This document shows positions 39,901 to 52,800 of a stretch of DNA of 64,000 nucleotides, piece after piece. The DNA lies in contig NW_026262581.1 in NCBI RefSeq assembly GCF_021869535.1, positions 78,273,955-78,337,954 on the forward strand, written 5' to 3'. Made by a program: the position numbers and the translations under genes. Origin of the DNA: Mytilus californianus (lineage: Eukaryota > Mollusca > Bivalvia > Mytilida > Mytilidae). Every line of letters begins with the position of its first letter. Position 1 is the first letter of the stretch. Below the pieces are notes generated by a model that was not told the origin of the DNA, did no database searches, and saw nothing but the letters and a program-made list of their open reading frames with translations.

Positions 39901-42900
39901 GTTTGGTTCAACGAAATTTATACGATATATTTGGTTTACAGTTTGATTCAGAAGAAACACCGACATAGCTAGATAATACAATTAATTATCTTATTACTAC
40001 CACAATTTGATATTAATAAGTATTGTAATTTTCATTGTTATTAATAAATGTAATGTCAGTATTACAAATCTAATCTTGAATCAATCCTAATCCTATCTTA
40101 TTTTTGGGAAATATTTTTACAAATTCAAATGTGACGTCACTTTGTGTGTTTTTTTAGAATTTCAAATGTGACGTCACTTTGTGCGTTGAGGCTTTGGCTA
40201 ACTCGGCTGTGTATTTTTATGTGTTGGATTAAGTTGTTTTATGTAATGTATCCGTTTTAATTCTGTAGTTAGTCCCCACTTCGGTTTAATCATGTATATC
40301 TATTATATAGTCATTTAATAAAATTTACTGTTTGCTATATTATAAATTATTCTAAATAATAAGGATGTTCTTGTCCCAGGCAGAAAACCCTGGCCGTGTT
40401 AGGCGCAATTTTTTGGAAGTTTTGGTCCTCGGTGCTCTTCAGCTTTGTACTTGTTTTGGCTTTCAAACTGTTTTCATCTGAGCGTCAATGGTTGGTCTTG
40501 TGTGGACGAGACGCACGTCCGGCGTATTGAATTTTAAGCCTAGTACCTTTTGTTAGCTATTATTCGTGTGTTTCTTTGTCCTATGTGTTCTCCCATTTAT
40601 TTGTATTGTGGTCCTCTCATGTGATGTTGTCGTTTTGGTGTTGTGTTTGACGTTGCCATAAAAGCGGGAGGTTTGGCATGCCACAAAACCAGGTTCAACC
40701 CACCATTTGTTTCTTAAAATGTCCTGTACAAAGTCAGGAAAATGGCCATTGTTATATTATAGTTCGTTTCTGTGTGTGTTACATTTTAATGTTGTGTTTT
40801 TGTTGTGTCGTTGTTCTCCTCTTATATTTGATGCGTTTCCCTCAGTTTTAGTTTGTAACCCGGATTTGTTTTTATCTCTATCGATTTATGAGTTTCGAAC
40901 AGCGGTATACTACTGTTGCCTTTATTTATACATGTACATGTATATGTGATTTGAATGTTCCAAAATCAATACAAGTCTTATCAATGTACATGCATATGTG
41001 ATTTGAATAGTCCAAAATCAATGAAAGTCTTATAAATATACATGTATATGTGCACTTACAAAAGGTTGAATTCTATTCGACGCAGCTCAAATGTCAACGA
41101 AATACAAGAAACTACGAAACATACTATAGACAAAAGTTCGCGAAACCATTGTGTATAAGATTTATCGCTCTTGACATTGACCGATAAAAGAGGGCAATCG
41201 TTAAATATTCAAAGTTAGTAATAGATAAACATGTTTTGTTTCAAGTATCAGATGGAAAGTCGATAGGACATTAATATCCGATCAGATATATGATATATGA
41301 TATATACACGCTGAGTACATTTTGGATGGGAACCCGAGCTATGTTTTCGTCTCATATTGATTTACTGAACGTGTTCAGTTCATATAACGTCACAGATAGA
41401 CAATGTTATATGTAGTTTTGATATGACAAATGGAGGGAAAATTGATGTCTGCCTTGAAAATTGATTTAATCAGTGTAATCGAGCGGAGGCATTAAAAAAA
41501 ATCAGTTGTTGGTTATATATTTTTCTAATCTTCTAGTCTTCTTTAAAATCCTGTAAACTTTTCAATTTCTGACTCTCAAATTGCGTAGAACTTCAATATA
41601 TCTAGGTCTTGACAGGCCTTAAAACATTTTCGAGTAGCAAAGCAAAAGTTGTCTGTACTAAGATTGAACTCTGGAGATTTTACAATGTTTATTGAACCTT
41701 TAAACTACAATTTTATTTAAATAGGTTTACCAAATTGCCTATTCCTCCTTAAAGTCCAGTGTTTCTTACTCAGTTTGTTTTGTTTGTATTTTTTTGTCAT
41801 GCTTTGCTTTCTTGCTCTTTATTTTCGGACACTTTCGGCTTTTATATTAGGAAACCCGGGAGCTGTTTATATTGATTCTATAGTTTATATGTATTTTGCA
41901 GCTCCAATAACATCAATGTTTCCTATTTTAGAATGTACAGGAAAGAACAATTCACCATTTTCATTTCACTCAGTGGCCAGACCACGGTGTTCCTGACAGT
42001 ATCAAATTAGTCAGTTTTTACAGGAAAGTTAAGATTGAAAAATGTTACCAAAATGGTCCGATGGTTGTACATTGTAGGTATGTGTATGAAAAGCAGATAT
42101 CGTAATTAAAAGTTCAAAATTGCTTCATTAAATATCCTAGAAAAGGTATTATAATGCAATGTACACTACTTAGTCTAAAGCACTGTCTCTTTATAAATAA
42201 ATTGTATAAACAACTAGAATAATGTTTACAATTTGATATCGAAAACTATCACAAAATATTTTCAATTAATCCTTCGTCTGAATTCGTAAAATTAAAAGGG
42301 AAAACGTTCTTTTTATGTTTTATTTCCGGTATAAAATGTTCTTCAGTTATACAAGGACATTGTAGTAAACAATTACTTTAAATTATTTAAACTATTCTAA
42401 AGCGCTGGAGTTGGAAGAACTGGAACATTTATAGCTATAGATGCTTTATATGAAATTGGCAAAAACGTTGGTTACGTAAATGTTATGGAATGTATCGAGA
42501 TAATGAGGAAAGACAGAATGAATATGGTCCAAACATATGTAGGTATAACTGTTGTAGATAGACCGATATATGTACTAAAGTTTGAAAGACACTCCAAGAA
42601 TCCCATATTGCTACAGTCCTTTGCTATTGATTCGTTTAATGACGACATGTTACATCGAAATCACATTCACTATGGAGTTATGAACGTACATGAATTGAGC
42701 ATAAGTATTCCACGTTTATAATTTAAGAAATATTACAATAGACTTTTATCTCATCGAAACAAAATTTGGAGGCATTTATAACATTCTAAGCATTAATCCT
42801 GTCTTATTTGGCGTGCTGTTTAAAACAAATGTCTAATTGTAATGTATTGTTAATGGGTTTTTTTTTGTCCGCACAGGGTTACGATTAAGTGGGGTACTAT

Positions 42901-45900
42901 AAATCACATAAAACAATTGATAGAAAAATAAGATGTGCAATCTTTAACTATGACAATGTACGTACTTAATAAAAACAGGGAAAATAAAAAAACAGTGACG
43001 CAGAAAAATGTCTTAAAATAATTTCTGAACCACACAGCAAAAGACTGGAACACATTCAGTCAAACGTGCGATCTATATTGGATATGAAGTATTGAGGCTA
43101 AATCATAAATGAATGCTTTGAAAGCAACCAACAGGTGCCTCATCTAACTCAATTTGGTATAAACTACAAATGTAATACTACTCTATCAAGCATTCATGAA
43201 GATTATTCTTAAATGGTCTTAATCAATTGTCCTTTAATCCACAAGATCTGGAAGTAGATAAAACGTCATAGAGCCAAAAAAAAAACTAAACATAATGTGA
43301 ACTGACAAGCATGAATCATAAATAATAAAATTTAGTTACTGTGTTGTGTTTTCCGAATTAAACTGCTATCGATCAAATGTGCACCGGACAGGAATGTGAA
43401 TTTATATACATTTGCACTTTATAAATAAATAACGTAAGAGGTGGGATTAACCAAATTTACCTTTTTGGGTCAAGTTACGGTTTATAATGGTTTTCTTCCA
43501 TCTAAGGTGGTTACAGAAAACAATCGGTCTAAATTTTAAAGAAATATTCAAATTTTGTGGCCACAATGCAATTTATTTGTACTTCTATTCAACGAAAGAA
43601 GATAACAATGTAATTTTATCTAAATATATCAGTTTTAAATCATTTCTAATACAAACATAGTTGAAGATACATTAACTGTCGAAATGCGTATCTGGTGCAA
43701 TACAAGTGTATAAGTACCGTTAATGTTATTACTACTGTCTTTAGAAAAACAGAATATTTCAGATTGATTAAAATGAAGGAACTCTGCCTGATAAGACATG
43801 GTATTATTTTGGTTGCAGTCTTAAACAAGAAACGCGTATTCATCGTAATGCTCTAATGCATAATCACCTAGAAATCCTTTTTAGCTCACCTGGCATAAAG
43901 TGCCAAGTGAGCTTTTCTCATGACTTGTCGTCCGTCGTCTGTCGTCCATCGTCGTCCGTTAATTTTTACAAAATATTCTCCTCTGAAACTACTGGGCCAA
44001 ATTTAACCAAACTTGGCCACAATCATCATTGGGGTATCTAGTTTTAGAAATGTGTCCAATGACCCCGCCTGCCGACTAAGATGGTCGACATGGCTAAAAA
44101 TAGAACTAATATTTTGAAAACCGTTATAAATAGAGAAATTCTGACGGGGGACAAAAATTTTCAGAATGTTGAGCTCAACCAATTGTCTTTATACTTCTTT
44201 TAGGAGTTATTGCCCTTAAATGACAAATTTTACAATTTTTTTCATGTTTGTCTATTATCTTGAAAACTATACTAAATAAAGAGAAACTTGAAAATGCAAA
44301 AATGATCAGCAAGATAAGTTCTATAAATAAGTAAAATGGTCCAAATCGTCAGTCGAGAGTTATTGCCCTTTGATGACGATTTTCATCAATTTTTTGCGTT
44401 TTTTGCCTTATATCTTAAAAATTATAATACATAATTTGTCATAGATAGAAACTTAACTAAGCAAAAATGATCAGCAAGACAAGATCTACATTAAAGACAG
44501 ATGGAGGAAATCGTCCGACGTCTCCTTATTGGAGTAATTGCCCTTTATTTTCACCATTTGTGATGTATTTTGCTGATATGACAAACATTATAATAGATAA
44601 ACAGAAACTTTGAATCACAAAAATGATCAGCAAGTCAAATTTTGCCGATATAGTAAGTAGACTGTCACTCTTTATAGGAGTGATTGCCCTTAAATGAGGA
44701 TTTTTGTTTACCCTCTTTTGTGTTTTAAGCAAAAACTAAAGAAGATAGAGAGAAAGTAAACACACTAAATGGTCAACAATACAAGATCAACAAAACAGAT
44801 TTTTGTCATGAATTCTTTTCTCGTCTACAATGTTGGAGAGTGTCCTTTGTTGAATATGCACATAGACAAAGGTGAGCGACACATGTTCTTTAGAGCTTCT
44901 AGTTTATATAGTGAGCAATGATTGTAAAAAGACAAATTACATTACTGAAAAAACATATACGTAAATAAAGGGTTCATTCATTAAGGTTTCTAATTGAATA
45001 AGTATGTTCTCCTAATTTTTCGTTTGCCAGAAGAAAAATCAAATTTAACAATTGTACAAGTGTATGCGCGCACAAATAACGTCATAAACAAAATCATTAA
45101 AACACCTTTTCAATGTAACAGCCATTACACATGATACTTTTGAAATGGTTGTGTTTAAATCTGTTCAATTTAAATTGCAGGAACAATATGAAGCAGTCTT
45201 TGAAGCCTTATTAGAACTTTTTACTGTACCAGAAACGTCAATTCCGAAGAATGATTTCTGTAAATACATTTCGGATCAAGAACATAAAACTTTACCACGA
45301 AATCAGAATATGTATAAACTACAATTCCAGGTATACTCCTTCATTTTGAGTGAATAAGCAAAAGTATGTTGAATTGATTAAAAATTTGCTACGGTATTTA
45401 AAATAGGATTGAAGAAACGATCGGTGACTATGAATTATTTTTACCAGAATCAACTTTTAATATTAATCAAGAATCGCATCACTGGAGGAGATGCATTAAG
45501 TGTCAAAATGCGCATTTAGTGCAATAAAAATTGGTATTGTTAATATTATTCTATAATATATATTAAAACCATTTTTTTTTCCAAATTTAAATCAAGCAGT
45601 TATGGTGTCCACTTAAACTTACGACTTAATAATCTACGGGCATTGCGTGTATGTACTGTTCTTTATCAGAACTTTCGACCATATATCTCTTCTTTCAAAA
45701 CTAATTGTCATTTACGTATATGTTAATTTTAGAGATTGGAAGCCTTGCGACCCTTGAATCCTCAATCAGCATATACTGCTGGAACATCAAAAGAAAATAT
45801 TCACAAAAATTCTGTAAAGAAAATATTTCCACGTAAGTAATCGTAATTTCTTTTAATCCAATAATTATTGTTGGCGCGGAAATATGTTTAACATGTAGTA

Positions 45901-48900
45901 TGAAATATAAAGACAGTTTATGTATATGTGACTTCAAACGACGTAAGTCGATATACATAAAGTATAAGGCTACAAATATATGGACTGCCTATTCAACATG
46001 TGACTGATGCTTCCCAATGAGAAAACGTTCATCCTATTGCAATATGCATAACATTGCATATATCAAACTTGCGTCAACAAAAGATTTGTTTGTTCCACAT
46101 GACAAATGAATGTTTCAGCATAATTGTTATTATTTGGTCAGATTCCTGAATACAATTGGTTTGCATATGAACGTTTTAATTTTCATCGAGTTTGTCTGTG
46201 TGTTTCCATGAAAATAAGAGTTGATGAATTTGTATTTGAAAAGAAAGATATGGTGTATCAATTCACCCTACAATATTACTTTGCATAAATGAAAATACGA
46301 AACCCAAACAGAGCTTTTATTATCTTTATTGTTGTTGTTTATAGTACAGTAAGGCTTTCAATATGCACCAACAAATTTAACCTCAATGCAAAGTCAAGAC
46401 GTCCCCTCGCACCGGTTTGAACGGATTGTTTTTTGTTATGTTTTGTTTTTCATTTGCAACTCACTCGTGCAAAATTGACTATATATATAAATGAGAATTT
46501 GCGGTTCTTTTCAGAATTCTTTGGACGATATAAATTCCTAAGTATTTCAGTAAACATCTATTGCTCATATTTTGAATAAGAACCAATAAACTTATACCTT
46601 TCGTATGTTTTACCGTTAAAATAAAGAGAGAAAATACAAAAACAGATAAATTCAAGCATAACGGATTTTTTTTTAAATTAAGATGTAATGGTTATATTTT
46701 ATTTTGTTTAGATGACAGGTATAGACCGTATTTAATGTCATATGGTAAAACACGTAATGATTACATTAACGCAGTGATTATTCCAGTAAGTTCTAATTTT
46801 GTCACACTTTATATCAATACTCGATATCCAAGTTATCAAAAAATGAAAGGCTGAATAACACTTTGTAATGAAAAGGTTTAAAACAATTTATCATCACCTC
46901 ATAAACATTTTGTGAATTGACTCTTTAATAATGCATTCTTTTTTTTCTCATACCCACCATTATGTTGTATTGTTTGTATACATGTAAATATTTTATTCCT
47001 CTTGTTACACGTATGTAAAGTGTCTGAGTGATCAAAAAGAGTTGTTGTTCAATAGTTGTAAGATTCCAGAACATATCATACTTACATATAGAAATAAAAA
47101 AATCCGAAATGAATATTAATAACTGTTACATTGTACTAAAAAAGTGTTTTCAAAAAACCAAACCCTTAGGTAAATTCAAAAATGGGGAAGTCTTTAAAAA
47201 CTGACAAAATCAAACGTTAGACTATTTCAACCAACGGAACGAATGAAAAAGAATTGTAATAGTCCTGGCTTTGTACAGGCATTTTCATAAGATAATGGTG
47301 GGACAAAACTGTTTGTATAGCTAGCTAAACATCCTACTTTTATGACAGTTAATTATAGTCTCCTTATATTGACAAATTTGGCTTAGTAACCCTGGTAGGC
47401 ATAATTGATAAATGCGTCAATAATTGGGATTTGTCAGCCAAAATTGCTTTAACATACATCATACATGTATACATACAACACAACTGAAAAATGCAAACAA
47501 ATATACAAATAAATCTGACAAAGAGGCCAACAGAAACGTTATTGTAGTTGATTGTGAATCTTACAAAATATTCCACGAATGGTTATTTCAATCGTAATTT
47601 CAGTTGAATATACCAACAAGTATTTCTTTTGTTTAAATATTTATCATGGTATTCATGCTGATATTAGTTCACTGAAAGTGCTCGAAGAATCGCCCAGAAC
47701 ATGGTATATATAGGCTGATATGTATATCACATAGTTATATGACGATAGCAATTTCTGGAATTTAAGAAAAACAGCACTATACAGTTATATCATAAAAATA
47801 AATATTTCGTTTTTCTAATCTGTGCATTTTTAAAGTGAAATACGGTATTTTGTTGGCATAAAATTGTAGGAAAACACACATAAGTTTACATGTTCTTTAA
47901 TATTTGTAACTGAAGTCTGCTTGATTTCTTGAATCAAATCAAACTTGAATTTTACTTACATTTCTTCACAAACATGGTCTGTTCCTTGTTTAAAATCTAT
48001 TAAAAACGTTGTTTGTTTTTTCACAGGGATACGAAGAGAAGAGTAAGCTTTTAGTTACACAATGTCCTCTAGAGGAAACTGTTGTTGATTTTTGGACAAT
48101 GGTATATGACCATGAATCTGAAATAGTTGTTTTATTGGACCAGTTTAACAGGGTATGCTAATCTTACTTGACTAGGGGATATATATATAGGCATATAGAA
48201 TACTACAATGTAAGGATAACTTTTTGGATATTTTATCAAGAGTAAAATAAACAATTATGAAATATCTTTTTCTGTTCTTACATAAGTCAATCTGGTCACA
48301 TATCACAAATGTATTACCAGGAAAATAACCAGTAAAGATATAATTTAAATCAAACATTTGGAAAGTTTTTGAAAATATTATCAAAGATATTAAAAATAAT
48401 CTTTTTTCGGTGTATATGCTTTAAAAAATAAGGAGATGTGGTACAATTGCTAATGAGACAACTATACATTAAAGTTAAAATGAAGTGGATGTAAGCAATT
48501 ATAGGCAACCATACGGCCTTCAACAATGAGAAAACCCATACCGTACAGTCGGCTATAAACGCCCCGACATGACAAATATGAAACAAATTCAATTGCAAAA
48601 ACTGACGGCCTAATTTATAACAAAACAACACTATTTCAGTTCGATAATTCTTTCATGAGTTAATACAATTTTTCAATAATATAATATTATCAATATTTAG
48701 TTGATTGTGGATTAAATAAAAAAAAATGGTTTAAAATTTAAATTGTATTTCTGTTAGAATGCTCCTTTGTGGTTAGGACGCCAGAAAGTGCTGGGGTTTG
48801 AGCAATTCACTATTGTGCAAGACAACGCATCCAATTCAGATGAGCTGCAGCTTACGTTGAAGCATGAGGTGAATATATATTTACATATAGTTAATTGATG

Positions 48901-49821
48901 GTCCACAATTACACAAAATGATAATAAAAACAATGATAAATTCATAACAACTGGAAAGAGTTACACAAAGTGCTTGCCATAGTAGGCATTTTCTGCAATG
49001 TACTTATCAGTTGTGATACAATTAAACGCCAAATATTTCCGTGGTATTACACATGCATATAAAAAATTGTTACGAAGGTTATTTGAAGCACCATATGCAC
49101 ACATTGGTTAATAATTTCATGACAAAAACAAATCACTACATATCAAAATAAAGAGTAGGCAACAAGAACCCTGAACATTAAAGTCTATCCTCTTAACTGG
49201 TCAACGGTTAATTCTTTGTTAGACTGGTTTGTTCTATCATTGATGCTTTTGAAAAAAATGTCATGTTGTCCAACTTGAAAAAAATATATAGGAGATGTTT
49301 GAATAACATCATTGAGGCAAATAACAAAACCAGTCACAAATCGCAAGGACTCCTAGGAGTCAGTTGCGATATTGGCATCACTTTTTTAACATCTTCATTT
49401 CGTGTAAAATCCAATAATCATTCAGGAAAAAACCATAACCACATAATTAAAAACAAGCACTTACAGATTCCGGATGTTGGACAATCAAATGAACATATGG
49501 CGAGGTTAGACATTTTTATTTTGGTATCAAAGGTGCATAGACAAATGATCATGATTGTCATTACTAGTGGTATAACACCAATAAAGTGGAATGAAGGAAT
49601 GGAGAATAAATTAACAATGTCTCTTTTAATCATGGAAAATTTTACTTATATATTTTACTTCTTGTTTTTATTCTTATATTATTTCCTAAATATTGATATC
49701 TTGTTCTACAGAAGTAATTTTTATGAACAATATTCAAAGTTAGTTCATAGTTGGAACAGGTATATAAATTCAATGTTTAAGTGAAACAAATGTTCAGAAG
49801 AAAAAACTGTGATCAGACCAA

Positions 49822-49876
<55 letters not shown>

Positions 49877-52800
49877 AATTTACCTTGACCTTAGATGAAT
49901 GGCTATTCTTTTTATGTCCCTTTTGGTCAAAAAGCTCCTGACGTTGTAACGTATTTATAAATCCATGGCTTTCAGATACTTACGTGTGAGCAAAACTGAT
50001 GAATTTAAATCCAGAAAAATGAAATTTATAAAGTGTTATTTTCATTTATCACAAACATTACATTACTTCGGAAAATGTCTGTATAAAGTTAAGAATATGA
50101 AAGTCGTTTTTTCACTCGTTTCGTTGGTTATTGATGTTCGAATTTGTCTTTTTCATTGACTATTCTTTTTTTATTTACCTTGGAAATTGGTATTTTGTTA
50201 TACATTTTTTTACTATCATGATACTTTGTTTTTACTTGGACCTCAATATTTTACTTCAGCAATATAATTATATTTTCTTCAGAATCAAGGTGAGAGGAAA
50301 ACAACTGTTTTTACAACAAACAAATCAAACACCACAAGTGATGCAATGCTTTCAACAAACATTCTACTAGATCTTTTAAAAAATGTAAAAGATTGCTGGG
50401 AAGAACACAAAGGACCTATTACTGTTGTTTGCAGGTACGTAATAAAATACATATCTTCAAGTAAGACTTCGCATATTGTGTCTGGTCGTTCATTGGTTTG
50501 TCACATGATTTTCTAATTCTTTCAAATAATCAAGGTACTTATGTAAGCATTTTTTAGCAAAACTTTTTAAAGAAACTTACGTACTCGGAACGGTAAAATA
50601 CACAATTGATTATTTTTTACACTCTTTTAATTTAAAGTCAAGACTTGTTAAGAAATGTTGCGTTTTGATATTATATTAAAATACTTATATGCCGTATATA
50701 ACTTATGATCTGTTCTGTGATATATTATCAAGTTCATATTAACAAAAAAAGTGTAAATTTTAGTAATTTAGTAAAACAACAATTAAACTGACTTAATATA
50801 ACCGTGGTATCACTTGTTGCGTCTTCGATATTAAAGTGTGTGCATGTATTCAATAAATTGAGCTCTGTGTGGACGGTTTGGTTGTTATCAATCTATTACA
50901 GTTGAATCACTTTTAGACAATTTATCATTCATCGTATAGTAAATAACTTAAATATGTGTCTAACATATATAACTACATATGGAGGGCACTTAAGGTGTCA
51001 AACAGTACTGAATGAACTACAGAAAATATGCTAGGACAGATGACTGATTATGACATATTGGTTTATTTTTAAGTCTGAGATCAATAATAACTTTCTTGTT
51101 AACCTATGACAACATATTTCCCGCTATTGGTATAAATTTATAATAAATACCAGGATTAAAATTTTGTACGCCAGACGCGCGTTTCGTCTACAAAAGACGC
51201 ATCAGTGACGCTCAAATCAAAGAAGATAAAAGGCCAAATACATTTCGAAGTGGAAGATCGTTGAGGACTCTAAATTCGGAAAGGTTTAGCCAAATACAGC
51301 CAAGGAAATCTATTCCTGGTGTAGAAAATCCTTAGTATTTCGACAAATTGTAACTTGTAGTTAATTTATAACTATGATCATATCAATGATATATCATGTA
51401 AACACAGAAGGGCTGACTACTGGCCATAAGCTTGTTATATAGGTCTACTGCACAAAAGGCCATCAACACAACACTATCACATATGACTGTTTGAGATGGA
51501 TTTATAGTCTCTAAAACCAGCGAGCGTTGATTATACGTGTCTAGCTGTATAGCACCAAAGTCTTTGAAAAACTATTAAAATACAGTTTGAATAGTTTAAT
51601 AATCATCATTTCCACATAATGGAATATTGGTTGTTTCGTGAAAAGTGTAAAGAATATTCAAATACAAACTGATATTGTTATAATTTAATATACAGCTATC
51701 GCGATGCGAATCCTTACTCGTCCGGTAGGTGAAGAAGTTGTTTTCAAGTTCTTGTTACTTTAATAGTTTTTATGATAGTGACATTGTAGGTTTCAAAGTG
51801 AAACACCCCCTTTATATTTCAGCGATGGCTGCAGTAAAAGTGGGATATTTGTTGCTTTAAAACTTATCTTAGAAAAACTATCGATAGATGATGAGATTGA
51901 TGTTTTTCAAGTGGTTAGATCAATACAAGTTAGACGACCCGAATTTCTCTTGGAATTTGTAAGTTTTCTATAGGTTATTATTATGTAAGCGTATCTAAAA
52001 TGCCAAAAGTGTGTAAAGGGAGGTAGAGTTTCACATTTAACTATTCAAACATTTATCTTTGTTCAGATTTCCTGTATATGTAAGCTTTTTCCCATATTCA
52101 ATATATTCAAATTTCTCACTGCTTTCTTTTAATTTTTTTTTTAATTCTTTAAAATTGTAAAATATGTCTACGCTGGAGTAAATTCACTTGCAGGTTTTTT
52201 AATCAGTGATTTCTGAAATGATAACGAACCAAAAAGAAATTGAAATGTCTTTTTTTAATGTAACTATAGTCTAACAAAATCTTATCAAATGCATTTAGTC
52301 AAGGTTGAAGTTAAATTATAAATGAAAGCATTTGGACATGGTATGATATTAAGGGTTACTATTTCGTGCTCCGTATGCATTTATCCTATTTTGGAAATCA
52401 AATTTGTTGTCAAGTAATAAGTGTTAAATTGTTCAGTTCTTTAATTTACCCCATGTTTACTAAGGACAAAAAGACAAAAATAACTCAAATGTAAAACATG
52501 TTCTGTCGCACTTTTTAATCAATGCATTAAACATTTAAATTTATCTGATTAGTCTGATAATTAATCTTCACTTCCATTATTTTGATAACCGCAGAGGTTA
52601 TTGGCCCCTCAAATTACTACTTCAATTTTTTTATAAATGTCTCAGGTTTAGGTGTGATCTTTAAAAAAATGTAAAATAAAATCGTTCATGTTTTGGGGTT
52701 ACTAGATGCTAATAACGTTAACATTAAGTTGTTCCTGTCAAATTGTTGTAAGTTGCAAACAAATTTTATGTTGTTTTTGGACCTGTTTTTAATAATAAAT

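Larger units (their letters stand above)
39392..41931 (+). other. Intron within D1 (repeat composite)
   Basis: It contains the composite repeat at 40120-40930, a two-and-a-half-copy tandem repeat of about 53 bp at 40930-41055, and a scrap at 39682-39712 (TTTGAATGTTCCAAAATCAA) that matches the tandem unit. The rest is AT-rich with no gene. Confidence 0.55.

Noticed and set aside
41775..41996. 73-codon frame ending over the WPD exon
   Set aside because: It reads the D1 WPD exon in the wrong frame; the correct frame gives [13 protein letters not shown].
49263..49784. Longest non-exonic open frame (173 codons) in a D2 intron
   Set aside because: No recognisable domain or repeat protein. It has AT-rich composition and codons like the surrounding intron, and it lies between two exons that join in phase without it.
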